Origin: Entomortierella parvispora
Taxonomy: Eukaryota > Mortierellomycota > Mortierellomycetes > Mortierellales > Mortierellaceae
DNA: 64,000 nt
Assembly: GCA_963573315.1 (NCBI GenBank)
Contig: OY752152.1
Span: 1-64,000 of the forward strand
Direction: 5' to 3'
In this document: positions 44,820 to 55,839 of the stretch, piece after piece
How the letters are laid out: the number at the start of each line of letters is the position of its first letter
How positions within the stretch are numbered: position 1 is the stretch's first letter
The notes under the pieces: model-generated
What the model was told of the DNA's origin: nothing
The model's database searches: none
What the model saw: only the letters and a program-made list of their open reading frames with translations
Translations under genes and position numbers: made by a program

Positions 44820-46250
44820 GAGAATTGATTATGATGGACTTTTCACCCCCTTGCATCATGTCGTATTGACCAGAGTCAACGAATCCTTGATTTGAATAGC
44901 TGACACGACCGATAGTCCTACTACTTGCTTCCACCAGGGAAATGCTCACTAGGAAATAATGATAGGCCGAAAAGGTTCTGCTTTTGTCAACAAAAACTCG
45001 AGTCAACATACACGGTACTTCAATCGAAAGAGTCATCAAGAGCAAAGAAGGTTGGAGGAACGTCTTTTTCACGAGGCGATAAATCCAAAGGAAGCGCAAT
45101 GGACGCAATTGCTCCTCTCCCTCGCAAACTAAGGTCGAGTTTGGTAAGCATGGCAAGGTTACACGAACTTTGAATGTTCAGGCACGAATGTCAGATCGGC
45201 ACTTTTTCTTTTTTTTCCACGCTCACATTCACACAGTGCAGATGCTTAGCACATCTGTGATCGACTTTCATGAATCGCCTATATACAATTCTATGCCAAG
45301 GGCGTCCTGTTGTCCTCCCGCGGGCAAAAACAAAGAAATCAGACATCTGTTTGGTGACCCCGGGCATACTTTGTACACACCATGTACGTACTGTCCTGCT
45401 CAGTAATAACTTCTGTTGGCGACAAGCCAGTACCGTACATGTGCATGTGCATAGTGGCACGGAAGAATGCCTGGTGCATTCCGGAATCCAATAACTTGGC
45501 AGTGGTTGTCCAGTCGACCAACCAAGAGGGCCTTGGGGTTCCTCCTCCGATTTACACTAGGGAAGGAATAAAATGATCACTGCTACTGGATGAACACTGG
45601 ATGAACACTGGACCGCCTCCTTTTTTTTTCTTTTTTTTTTTTTTTTTTTGACGAGGAAAGAGGACTTGTCATGTCCTGAACAAACACTTGCAAGCGAACA
45701 GGTGACATGATCACAAACATGGCAACAAAATAATGTGGGCGTTTTTCTTTTGATAGACCCAACCACTCTGTGGGGAACACAGGACTTGAGGTGGTTGTGT
45801 GCTGTGCGGCGCGCTGACTCTCTGTGTCAGCTTACCTTGACAGTCTAGCAAAGGTCTTGTTCGGCACGATGCTTGACCTTGCGTCCTTTATATTCCGGTT
45901 TCTGGTCCTCACTGAGTATCTGAGTATCTGTGAGGGCCAACAACGTGTGCAAGAGAGGCCAAAGTGCTCCAGGGTATAACGAACATACTCGGGTAGCCAT
46001 TTATACGAATCATGTTCGCTGTGGTTCTTTTTGACGCGACCTTCATGACAACAATTGTATTGTGCAAAACAGGGACGGATCAAGCTCAGTATTACTTGTC
46101 CCTTTCATATATATCCTAGTGTGGATCCCGGTGGTATTTCTATTCACGCACGCGCTCTCCCTTTTTTTTTACCTTTCTCTCTATCTCTCTTTCTTGCTCG
46201 AGTCTTTCTCCTTGTCGACTCTGTAGTCTGCTTCCCAGCTCATTTCACTC
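44820..46250. other. Intergenic, no gene seen
   Basis: Only short frames on both strands. There is a T-rich homopolymer stretch at 45620-45650 and a pyrimidine-rich leader-like stretch (46160-46215) just before the next start codon. Confidence 0.4.
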
Positions 46251-49200
46251 ATGACGCACAAATCTTCCGCCAAAGGTGCAACGTCATTTCCTTTGACCCC
46301 ACCAGGGGTGAGCCTTGTCAGCCCTATGGTCCTCCAAGAAAACTTTGCATGTATCAGCCATGACGCTGCCAAGGGGATGTTGACCATAGACACCACATCA
46401 TTGAAATCAGACCGTCGAGGCCGAGCTATCAACAAAGCGAAGCAGGCTTATCGCCGCAGCAGTAGCGGCAGTAGCGAGAGTGCTATGAGTATGTGCGACT
46501 CCTCCTGTCCTCTGTCGGGTTCCTTATCACCCGCCTCGTCTGCCGGTCAATGTTCGGCCGATAGTTTAGGTCTAGTTGTCGACTCTCTCTGCATCATGAC
46601 GGCCCAATCCTCTGCAGCAAACAAAGTCGATCTGCAGCTGCTGCAGCAGCAGCGGCGAAGTCTCGGTAAGTGGGGACTGAGAATACACTCCTCCCATAAG
46701 TATTGCACGTGACTTTAGAGTTTTTCGGTGACGTTTTTTTTTCCAGCAGAAAGAGCAGTCAAAAAAGTTCCACCAGCAGCAGCATTAACCCTCTCCCCCT
46801 CTTCTCCACCGCCACTCCCTCACTTCCTTCACTTCCTTCACTCACTCACGCACCCTCCCTTCTTCCCACCCCCTCTCCTCCTCTCCTCCACTCCTCTTTC
46901 GCAATATCCCTCTCCATTCGCCTACCGTTCTCTAGAGAGCAAGCAGCGCGCCTCCAGGAAGAAGAATCAAAAACGACGCGAGGCTGCCAAGAGAAAGGCC
47001 CTTTTGCTTGCAGGACCGACCACAACCGCCTCCCCTGACCTGACTCCACCTGCGCCAATGTCCAACCATGATGATCTGGCCTCCGAGGCTGACCTCAAGT
47101 CCAACAGCGAGTCAGTCAAGGAGGAAGGTGTCTCGTCTCCATTCTCTGAACCCTCGTCACCGAGTCTCGTCTCGGAATCCACATTCTCCACAGCCAACTC
47201 TGTCGAACCTACCACACCGGCACTGCCTCGAGAACCCAGCAACGAGAGTGATACAGCGTTGCCATCTGCAATCGAATCCATTTCAGAAGACGCAGCCGCA
47301 CTGGATGTCATGGACGGGCGGGATAGCATTGCTGACGTATCTAAAGAGGCACTGCAAGCTGAAGAATCATGTGCAACCGAGGATGAGGTTACGACACCGA
47401 TCAGCGAGACTTTGAACGTCGCTGGTGCGATCGATTCACCAGAGATTCTTACAGAAGGCGACACTTCACAGAGCAAAAAGTCATCTCTGTCTGAGTCTGC
47501 CCCCGCAGGCATTTCGTCCTGGGACATGGCAAGCGAGTCGGTAGCAAATGTGGCACTTCAGTGCCTGAGCAAGGACAAGGACATGGAGCTTTCTTATGTG
47601 GCTATCCTCTCCGCCATGACAGTTTTACAGACAGACCAGGAACAACCGTCGACTTTAGACGAGCATGCAGAGACTTTGAGCAGTGAGGCTACTGAATCGA
47701 AACGTCGCGTCGCTGGCTACTTTTCACAGATCGTGAGCCTCATGTGTGTTCCTGGAACAGTCGAGGGCCTGGGCAAAGAGATACAGCAACAAGGAGTCAT
47801 GGCACCCGAGTCTCTTTACAGTCAGTTTTACGGCTCTATTCAACAAGCTGGATATGACCTAGACGTACGTTCATTCACAGGCATCCGTTTTGATTACTGC
47901 ATCCTAGCAATCTCTAACGTCGCTATTATATTCTTTTAAATCCAAATAGAATCAAGCTCACCTGTCAATGGCGCAGTACTGGATGAATCGCAAAAACTTT
48001 GAGGATGCACAGGAGTGCCTTCACCGTATAGATGATGCCAGGTGGTCCAATGTTGCATATCGTACAGCCATTCGATGCCTTTTGATGTCAAAACCACGAC
48101 AACTCCACGAGGCAGAGTCCACACTTTCCCAGTGGATTATTTCGCAGGATAGTAGTCAACCCTCCGAAGTCAAATGCAAGGAATGGTTCCAGCTGCAGCT
48201 GGATGCGTCCAAATGGGAGGATGCGAAGGCTTTGTATGAGAGGAAACGGTCCAGGCTCTTGGATACACCCTCCAATCTTGATCGTGTTGTGGACGCGGAG
48301 AGTCGACTGACTCCACAAGCCCTCCAGGATCATCAGCTGCAAGAACAGTCCGCATCGCCCCCCAGGAACAGCAAGCACCAGAGGAGCGTTTCTATCACCT
48401 CATCCACGACAACATCCTCTCATCGACGTTCCCCTACGAATCAGCTCAGTTCCATATCGGGTCACCAACGCTCTCCATCCGGCCATCAGCGTACGCCTTC
48501 AACAGCCATGGCTTGGCCATCCGGAGCATCCGCGAGTGTTTCTTCTGCCACCTCTGCACCCACAACAACCAAAGGAACGTTCTCTTTCCTATCCTCGTTC
48601 AAATTTAGTGCAAAATCAAACGAGAACGGATCTGGTTCTACCACAGCGCTGCCCAGTCGGTTGAACGTGAATCGCCACTTGACGGTTCTGGACAACAGCA
48701 TGCTCGAGGATTGTATCGCACACAAACAGTTTGAGTATGGCTGGACGAATATCTATGAGCGCATGGGCCCTACTTTGGAGGACGGAGACACTGCCAGGAT
48801 CGCCATGCGTCTTTGCAGGAGGGCATTTCTGGGCCATAGCGGTCTTTCGTTTGATCAGCCTGGCTCCCCCAACTTGGTTGCAAAGGATACATACTTTGAC
48901 TCGACAGATTCAAGTGGCGCTGATGACTCTGAGCCCAAAATCTCTGGAAACGACCCAGCCCTCTGGGAAGGTCGCGCCTGGGTTATTTACAACAAGGCCA
49001 TGTTGAATCCACACGCGTTCTTGTCTAAATCCACAGGAGTCTCATCTCATCATCCACTAGTCCTTCCAGGCAACATTGCAGGCGCAGGGTCATCACCCAT
49101 GGCGATGTTTTGGCACGATATTCTCACCATCTCAATCCATTCGCCCGAAGTCTCTTCTCGCTACTTGAAGTCATTCAAGATTTACGTAGCCATGCGCAGC

Positions 49201-50190
49201 GATCCTATTCATCACCAACAGCTCCGGGACCCGTTCGTCATGTCTTGCATGCTAAAGGCAGTGTACGACGCTGCGCTAGCTATCGTTCACAATGCAGACC
49301 AACCCCCATCTCCAATTCCGGAGGATCAAAGCCCAGAGGCGCTTAAACGCCATCGAAGGACCTCCTCACTCTCCTTGAATAGAAAGCAACCCATCACCTT
49401 GGGGCCTATCATGGATTTAGCCTTTGAAATTTACGCCGACCTTCGACAGGTCGGTCCCATTCGACATCTCCCATCCTTGCTCACGCTTTCACCAACATCG
49501 CCAGCTGGAGTGTCTCAAGCAGGAAGCGAGGCATCCCCCCGAGTCTCATCGGTAGAACTTGGCAAAGCGCCGTCGTCCGAGGTTCCAAGAATGTCGTCAA
49601 TCTCTGTTTCTCCTCGTTCATCTTTTAGCGATCTGAGCATGCCTGTGTTTCAGGATCTCAACCCGACACTCAAGCCGAATCCTCAAGCCAAGAACCTCCC
49701 CTCACATATCTACCTGGCGCTGCTTCATTTGTCCATCCAGGTCCCAGTATTCCGTCTTTCCTCCCTAATCGTACGAACCATCGTGTCGGACCTGCAGTCA
49801 GAAGCCGGAGTGAAATCGACACGTCAGGATCCTCATCTTGCTGCAGCATTACAGAGTTATCATGACACATGGATGTGTGCCCAACTTGTTGCAGCCGAAA
49901 CCAAGACATCTGACGCCAGTGCTCAATCGACGCCGTGCGCCTATTTTGAGTGGATGTATCAACCTTTGGACTTGAATGACACGTCCTTGAATGAGGAGGT
50001 TGACGACGACCAAGCTGGTGTTGAAAAAGAAGGACCTCTGGGGCCATCTTTGCAGTCGTCACCTTCCATGTGCAATGAGAATCTCTACTGGGATCTGTGG
50101 TCAAGTTCTGACCCGGCGCTTCAGGAATTGCGCTTTACGCCTGAAAGGGCAGCCGAGCTCTGGGATCATGTTTCTCAAGCGCTGTTGTAA
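46251..50190 (+). CDS. Large uncharacterised protein with helical C-terminal half
   Basis: Three exons, 46251-46665, 46747-47864 and 47950-50190, join to 1257 residues. The first ~140 residues are Ser-rich with a DRRGRAINKAKQAYRR basic patch. Exon 2 adds a Pro/Ser/Leu stretch, a strongly basic SKQRASRKKNQKRREAAKRK that could be a nuclear signal or RNA-binding patch, and an acidic Ser/Glu region. From about residue 440 the protein becomes helical, with SQFYGSIQQAGYDLD-NQAHLSMAQYWMNRKNFEDAQECLHRID and AIRCLLMSKPRQLHEAESTL, which looks like paired helices of TPR/PPR type without a clear consensus. A Ser/His-rich insert interrupts it near residues 610-690. The final 500 residues include AFEIYADLRQVGPIRHLPSLLTL and FRLSSLIVRTIVSDL. 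I do not recognise the family. AATAAA follows at about 50235. It is convergent with the next gene. Confidence 0.8.
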
Positions 50191-50315
50191 TATATACTTG
50201 TTTTATACCCACTTCCCCATTTCACATCCATTCAAATAAAAAGGGAACTCTTTAATGGATGAAAACAAAGAGAATGCAAAGAAGAAAAAAATATGAGGAA
50301 ACTGAATGAAAATTT

Positions 50316-52073
50316 CTACAGTTCAATCATGACACCGATACAGCAACTGCACTGCTCAATGTCATAGGTATGTGAGGGTGAAGGGCGATGAAGTCGCGTC
50401 TTATGACGAGTGTCTGGGGTTTCTACTCTTTGGGTATAAGGGGCAGCCTGCTGCTTGGTCGAATGGGACGAGGAAGAAGAGAAAGAAGACGGAAGTGAGG
50501 GAGAAGGGGAAGTTGTGGCGGGTGAAGCGATTGAGCTGGTCGCAAGAGACGGCGAGGATGCGGCAGTGGACAGCTGGGGCGACAACGGCGCCGTGTCTGA
50601 GGATGCGGAGGAAGAAATGTGTCGTGGCGCTGACTCGAGACGGGGGGAAAACGGCGACAGGATTTTGCGACCTGCAGCAGCGGCCGCAGCGGCTGCACTT
50701 TGAAAGGTGAGACCCACAGGGGACAGCTGAAGGCGCGGAGGTTGAGACGGTGGTGGGGAAGGCGGCAGAGTCCGTTGTTGTTGAAGTTGTTGATGTTCTG
50801 ACTCTTGTGCAAATTGCTGCTCTTGTATAGTCTTTTCCTGACCTTGTTGTTGTTGTTGTTGTTGTTGTTGTGGACTAAAAAGCTGCAGCTGCTCCAGATG
50901 CTTCAGATCCTCTGAGTGTGAGAGGATGTGGCCATTATGTGAGCGTGTTCTTTTGGATTCTAGAGATGCAAGGGCTTCCTTCAAATGCATGGATTTCTGC
51001 CTACGGAGTCGTCTAGCCTCCTGTTCGGCTTGCTCAGCATCGCGTCGCTGTTGCTGCACGCGACGTTCTTCCTCTTCCTCTCGAAGCTGAGCCTGCGCGA
51101 GTTCATGTTGTATCCGGGCCACCTCTTGAGCCTGTGCCTCTGGTGTAGAGAAGAAGGAGCGCGTGGCGGACATGGGGGGTGTGGCTGGGATAGCGGAAAG
51201 GTGACCATAATCACCGCTGCCGAGGGCACCGCTGATTCTTGAGGCTGCAGTGTTGCCCTGGGGCAATCCAGCCAGGGCCAGAGACAGAGCTGCAGACTGG
51301 TCATGACCCAAGGTCCGCCTCTGTGAAGATCGTCGTTTCTGTCGCTGTTGTTGGTGGTATTGGTGTTGACGTTGCATGAGCTCCAACTGGATCTCAAGAG
51401 TCGACTTTTCTTGGCGAAGGGTATCGTATCCACGTTGCAGGTTTGCGATCTGGTCCATCAGGAATTCACATTTGCGTTGCTCCACCGTCAACTGGTCCTC
51501 CTTGAGGTTCTTGGTCTGGATCGTGAACCTACGGTTGGGTTTATCCCGTGTGGTATTCAGGGTTGTGCCGGCGACCGCGGCGATGGAGGCAAGGAGGGAG
51601 GCCTGAGACAAGTCGGGCATCAGAGGGGCAGACCGGGGTCCTCCCTGTATTGACCCAGAGGGCCACATCAGGGAGGGCGTTTGGGGCCCAAAAGGGGAGC
51701 CTGGTGTGGAGATGGGCGTGGCGGGCCATTGTGTCTGTTGCTGAAAGAAAGCGAGCTGCGTCTGTGCCTGCAAGTGTTTCCGACCCATCACCAGGACAAG
51801 ATCCTGAAGACGCTCGACCTCGACCCGGCTCTTTCTCGCCTCTTCCTCGGGGCTTAACCCGCTAGGCGAAGACGAGGTGGTCCTGCCTTCTTGGCTCGAG
51901 GACAAGGATTTTTGTTGGAGTAGTTGCTGTTGTTGTCGAAGCTGGTGCAGAAGGTTGGCGTTCTCCTGTTGCAGCCGTTGCATATGGGACAGCTGCAACT
52001 GGTATTGTTGTTGTGGAGGAAGCTTGGTCGTTACTGTGAGAACATTGTCGTGATGTTTGTGCGACATTTGCAT
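50316..52073 (-). CDS. Q-rich coiled-coil protein with conserved-looking Cys C-terminus
   Basis: I place the start at 52073 (MQMSHKHHDN), giving 585 residues. The open frame continues upstream to 52601, but that part has leader-like composition and an acceptor-like TTTCTGCAG just before. Coiled-coil segments are at about residues 15-50 (QLQLSHMQRLQQENANLLHQL), 65-100, 175-225 (QRKCEFLMDQIANLQRGYDTLRQEKSTLEIQLELMQR) and 300-360 (a long EEEEERRVQQQRRDAEQAEQEARRLRRQ helix). Between them are Ser/Pro/Gln-rich linkers with a poly-Q of nine and a poly-Ala of nine. The protein ends YDIEQCSCCIGVMIEL, a hydrophobic tail with three Cys that stands out from the disordered region before it. I know no function. 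It is likely cytoplasmic or nuclear; no signal peptide. Confidence 0.78.
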   Translation of the reverse strand: MQMSHKHHDNVLTVTTKLPPQQQYQLQLSHMQRLQQENANLLHQLRQQQQLLQQKSLSSSQEGRTTSSSPSGLSPEEEARKSRVEVERLQDLVLVMGRKHLQAQTQLAFFQQQTQWPATPISTPGSPFGPQTPSLMWPSGSIQGGPRSAPLMPDLSQASLLASIAAVAGTTLNTTRDKPNRRFTIQTKNLKEDQLTVEQRKCEFLMDQIANLQRGYDTLRQEKSTLEIQLELMQRQHQYHQQQRQKRRSSQRRTLGHDQSAALSLALAGLPQGNTAASRISGALGSGDYGHLSAIPATPPMSATRSFFSTPEAQAQEVARIQHELAQAQLREEEEERRVQQQRRDAEQAEQEARRLRRQKSMHLKEALASLESKRTRSHNGHILSHSEDLKHLEQLQLFSPQQQQQQQQQGQEKTIQEQQFAQESEHQQLQQQRTLPPSPPPSQPPRLQLSPVGLTFQSAAAAAAAAGRKILSPFSPRLESAPRHISSSASSDTAPLSPQLSTAASSPSLATSSIASPATTSPSPSLPSSFSSSSSHSTKQQAAPYTQRVETPDTRHKTRLHRPSPSHTYDIEQCSCCIGVMIEL

Positions 52074-53154
52074 GCCTGATGGAAGGATTTCAAAACTGCA
52101 GAAATGTGCGTTGCTTAGCAGGAAGCAGATGGAAGAGAGAGCGAGAAGGGGTTGAGGGATGCCAAACTGCCAGAGAATGAGAGAACGAGGATGAGGATGG
52201 GGGCGCGATGTTGTATGTTGTGTTTGATAAGGACAGACGGTGCGTGGCGAAAAGAAAAAAGAGGGGAGAAAGAGAGAACAACAACAGCAGGAAGAGACCA
52301 ACGACACACTATTGAAAATCAGGGCTCTCACCGTGCGTTTCTTTCTTTCTTTTTCATTTCCATCTCTCTGCCGGCAGCACCCATCTGGACCAACTCTGAC
52401 GAGCGGGGTGCTTTCGAAAGATGGGACGCAGAGAAAGAGAGAGACAGAGAGCGGCAGGGAGAGCTCAATTGCAGCGAGAGCACCTATTTTTTGCACCCGT
52501 CTCTGTCTCTGGTCTATTGCACAGAGCAAAGCGAGCGGGCGGGCGAGAGCAATTGCGCTCTCAACAGAAGCCATAAACCCGCCCCTGGCCCACGCGAACA
52601 AACTCAGGACAGGGCACGTTCTTCATTTTGCGATGGATGGTGCAGGTGGTTCAGCCGGCGAGCAAGTGTCCGTCTTTATCTATTCTCGCGCAATTCACAT
52701 CATTCCGGTTGCTCCGTCAGGACGAGAAAGTCGCAATAACGTAAGGTTGACTACAGAGAACGAAAGACGCGCCAACGACGCGTCTTGTTGCCCTGCCAGG
52801 CACCGTTGCACTACTGCACCCCTCCTTCTCTCTCCTTCTTTCCTCTTTCTCTCTTTTTTTCCTCCCACAGGTCCTCTGTGTCTCTTGTGCGACCAAAGAG
52901 ACATGCATCCTCGAAAACAAATCAACATCCACTCTGCGGTTGAGTTTTTTCTTGTGTGCGTGTGCCTCTTTCTTTCCCTTTTCTCTTTCTCTGTTCTTTT
53001 TCATTCTTCTTTCCTTCCGCCCGTCTTCTTTTCCTTTTCTCCACCCCTCACCTCTTTGACGACCCCTCCCTGGCTTGACAGCCCCGAAGTCGCATTCACC
53101 GCCTCCCACATACAATACCTCTTCTGCCCATTTTACTTTCCTGAGCAACAAAAA

Positions 53155-54013
53155 ATGGTCAAACTTTTGTCCCCCTCAATGGCATTGTGTCTTGCACTGG
53201 TTTCTACCAGCATGGCTCAATCAACCTCAATGTCCACAAAGACAGCTACAGCGCCTGCAACACCCACTGGCGCTCCAGAAGTTGGCTTGCCCATTTTCAT
53301 TGTTTTCTCACCAGTAAACAATACCGTGGTTCATCAAGGCCAGTCTCTCTCCATTATTGCTTCCTTTGAGAACAAGCGCGCTATTAGTACTGTCAGACCT
53401 CCGTCTCTGTCCAAGTCCAACTCGTTTTGACCTTATTTCTGTTTAGCTGACACTGCACTCTGTCCATCTGTTTCTCTGTCTTTCTCCTTCTCAATCTATC
53501 CCCTTTCCAAAATAGCGAGTTTGACGGCATCTATTTCCAAGGCTGATGGTTCTGGGAACCAGACCGTGGCCACCAGTACCATTCCCAATATGCTACGCTC
53601 TGTTGCGTTGTGGAACATAACCTCGGACTTTCCTGTGGGCAACTACAACGTAAACTGACAGGCAAAAAGATGCATACTTTTTCCGTGAGCTGCTTTGTGC
53701 TCTTGAAGTCTAACCATTCTTTTTCATTCATTACAATATTTAGATCAACGTCCAAGCAAAGCCAATCCTTATTCTTCCGTCAGTCCCTGGACAGTTAGCT
53801 CCGCCCACTCTACCTCCTATGAATCCAGTGTACTACTGGGACGGCGTGATTACGGTCCAGAACACCGTGGCCCCTACCTCTGGAAGCGGTAGCAGTGGCA
53901 GCAGCGGCGGCGGGGGAGCAGGATCAACATCTGGAGCTTCTTCTTTGTCAAAGTTCGGCAGGACTGCAACCTCAATGGTGGCCATTACCCTTGGGGCACT
54001 GTCATGGTTGTAA
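53155..54013 (+). CDS. Secreted GPI-anchored Kre9/Knh1-like Ser-rich protein
   Basis: Three exons, 53155-53386, 53516-53649 and 53744-54013, give 211 residues. An N-terminal signal peptide (MVKLLSPSMALCLALVSTSMAQ) precedes a Thr/Ala linker. The body is one beta-sandwich-like domain: GLPIFIVFSPVNNTVVHQGQSLSIIASFENK, TASISKADGSGNQ, then SVALWNITSDFPVGNYNINVQAKP. That is the pattern of the Kre9/Knh1 N-terminal (Ser-Thr-rich GPI-anchored) domain used in cell-wall proteins. A Gly/Ser spacer (SGSGSSGSSGGGGAGSTSGASS) precedes a hydrophobic tail ending VAITLGALSWL, a textbook GPI-attachment signal. It is likely to sit on the plasma membrane or wall and help glucan assembly. There are N-glycosylation sequons at NNT, NQT and NIT. 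AATAAA lies about 70 bp after the stop. Confidence 0.85.
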
Positions 54014-54160
54014 TCGCTATATTCTCTAATCTTTCTTTCTCGTCACTCGATGATCTCTGTGAGAGAATAATGGCCAAAACACTAATAAAAGTAACTTGCC
54101 TAGTGTCACTAAACTTGCCGTTGAGATTCCATCGATGTGCATTTTTATTCTAATTACATT

Positions 54161-55309
54161 TTATGCCTTGGCTTTGACCAACGAACCACCATCGACAGGA
54201 ATGACAGCACCCGTGGTATAAGCGCCGGCTCTGGAAGCCAGATAGATGGAGGTGGCGGCAATATCCTCAGGCATACCAATACGGCCCAAAGGAATATTGC
54301 CCACAATCATTTCACCAAAGTCCCGAAGAGTGGCTGCCATCATCTTGGATTCGAAAGGGCCGGGGGCGATGGCATTGCAGGTAATATGACGATGACCAAG
54401 GTGGCCGGCCAACACTCGGGTCATCTGATGCAAGGCCGCCTTGGAGGCCGAGTAAGCATAAGTCTCCAAGGTGGGGATATGAATACCATCCACCGATCCA
54501 ATGTTGATGATCGACGCTGGTGCCTTCTCAGTAGCGGCGGCATCCAAAAGAGGGAGCATGGCCTGTGTCAACGAAAAGACGCGTTTCAAGTTCAAGTTCA
54601 TGACCTTTTCAAAGGCCGCATCCGGGTAGGACTCGAGAGGGGCACCCCACTATTTTCGTGAAGAAAAAGAAGTTAGTGAACGAAAGACGCGCTTTTTCCG
54701 CGTGGACCTCCAATTCCCCAAAGTCAACCCTTTTTTTCTCTTACCGTTGCACCAGCATTGTTCACGAGGACATGAACCTCTACAAAAACAGTGGATAATG
54801 TTAATAACGTCCTTTCAATTTGAACCGACGAACCGTGTAGCATCCTATCAAAGAAAGAAGGAAAAGGGGACGAAAGGAAACGAAAAGGGCTCCTTCTTGT
54901 CTCCCGTCATCAACTTACTGGACTCGCGCTTGGTCAACTCGGCAACCAGTCGGTGGACCTCATCCAGGCTCTGGAGATCGGCTGGGAGAGAAATGCACTG
55001 GCCAGGGCCGAGCTTAGTCAATTCCTGAGCGACCTTATCGCAAACATCGGCCGAGCGGGAGGAGATGTAGACCTTGGCGCCGTTGACGATGAATCCGTGG
55101 GCTATCATCAAGCCGATACTACAGAGTCGATTGGGAGAAGCGAGGGGTAATGGGTGTTAGTAGAGTCGAGGTTGCAAGGAAGAGGAAGGGTAGGGCCGAG
55201 GGTAGGACAATAAAAAAGCGGTGGTAGCGTACCCTCGGCTGCCACCGGTGACGAGGACGACCTTGTCCTTGACGTCAAAGAGGGAAGAGGAGTGCATGGA
55301 GGAAACCAT
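54161..55309 (-). CDS. Short-chain dehydrogenase/reductase (RhlG/FabG-like)
   Basis: Four exons, 55309-55233, 55118-54919, 54779-54745 and 54649-54161, give 266 residues, the usual classical SDR length. The Rossmann motif is split by intron 1: VVLVTGGSRG-IGLMIAHGF (TGxxxGIG). SSRSADVCDK follows beta-2, which suggests an NADP preference. Next come the HVLVNNAGAT turn, ASIINIGSVDG with the catalytic Ser, and YAYSASKAALHQ with the YxxxK pair. IAPGPFESKM and IPVDGGSL complete the fold. In style it matches fungal proteins annotated as rhamnolipid-type 3-oxoacyl-ACP reductases, but the substrate cannot be read from sequence. There is no signal peptide or peroxisomal tripeptide (it ends KAKA), so it is probably cytosolic. 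It is divergent from the coiled-coil gene at 55840. Confidence 0.93.
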
Positions 55310-55839
55310 TGTGGCGAGGGAGAGAGATGAGGTGCGAATGTGTTGATGAGAAATGGAGAAAGGTAGAAGAAGAAAGAGAGAAGAAGAGAGAAGGGGAAGG
55401 AGCGAACGACGAGAGAGAGCGAGGCCCAAAGTGAAGGCAAGGTTTCGATCTCCAAGAAGGCCGGGCCGAGGCGAGTGGACGTGTGGAGAGAGAGGCGAGG
55501 ACAAGCAGAGGACAGCATGGAAATGGAGGAAGACCATCTTGATCGCATGGGCTGTGGCAGAAGACGCATTGGTCGCATGGGCTGCAATTGCAATGGAGCG
55601 GGATTTCTGACCTTCTTTGGTCCCTTTCTTTTCGTCTTTGCCACGAACGCAGCATGCGCGCATCACGGGTCTGGTCTTGTCTGCTCTGAATTGCCATTCC
55701 TCTCTTCTTGTACTGCACTGCACCTCGACTCTGCTTCATCTCTCTTTCCTTGCCGGTTCTCCCCCCTTCTCTCACCGCACGTCAACCATCAAACAGCCAT
55801 CCTCATCTTCAACACTCGCTCCATCTGCACCCGCTCATC

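Noticed and set aside
52074-52601. N-terminal extension of the Q-rich coiled-coil protein
   Set aside because: The extension is Ser/Phe/Leu-rich with an acceptor-like TTTCTGCAG just before 52073, so it is more likely leader or intron.
52240-53154. Open frame of ~300 codons before the Kre9-like ATG
   Set aside because: The composition is low-complexity and pyrimidine-rich. The signal peptide starts cleanly at 53155 and the upstream part reads as promoter and leader.
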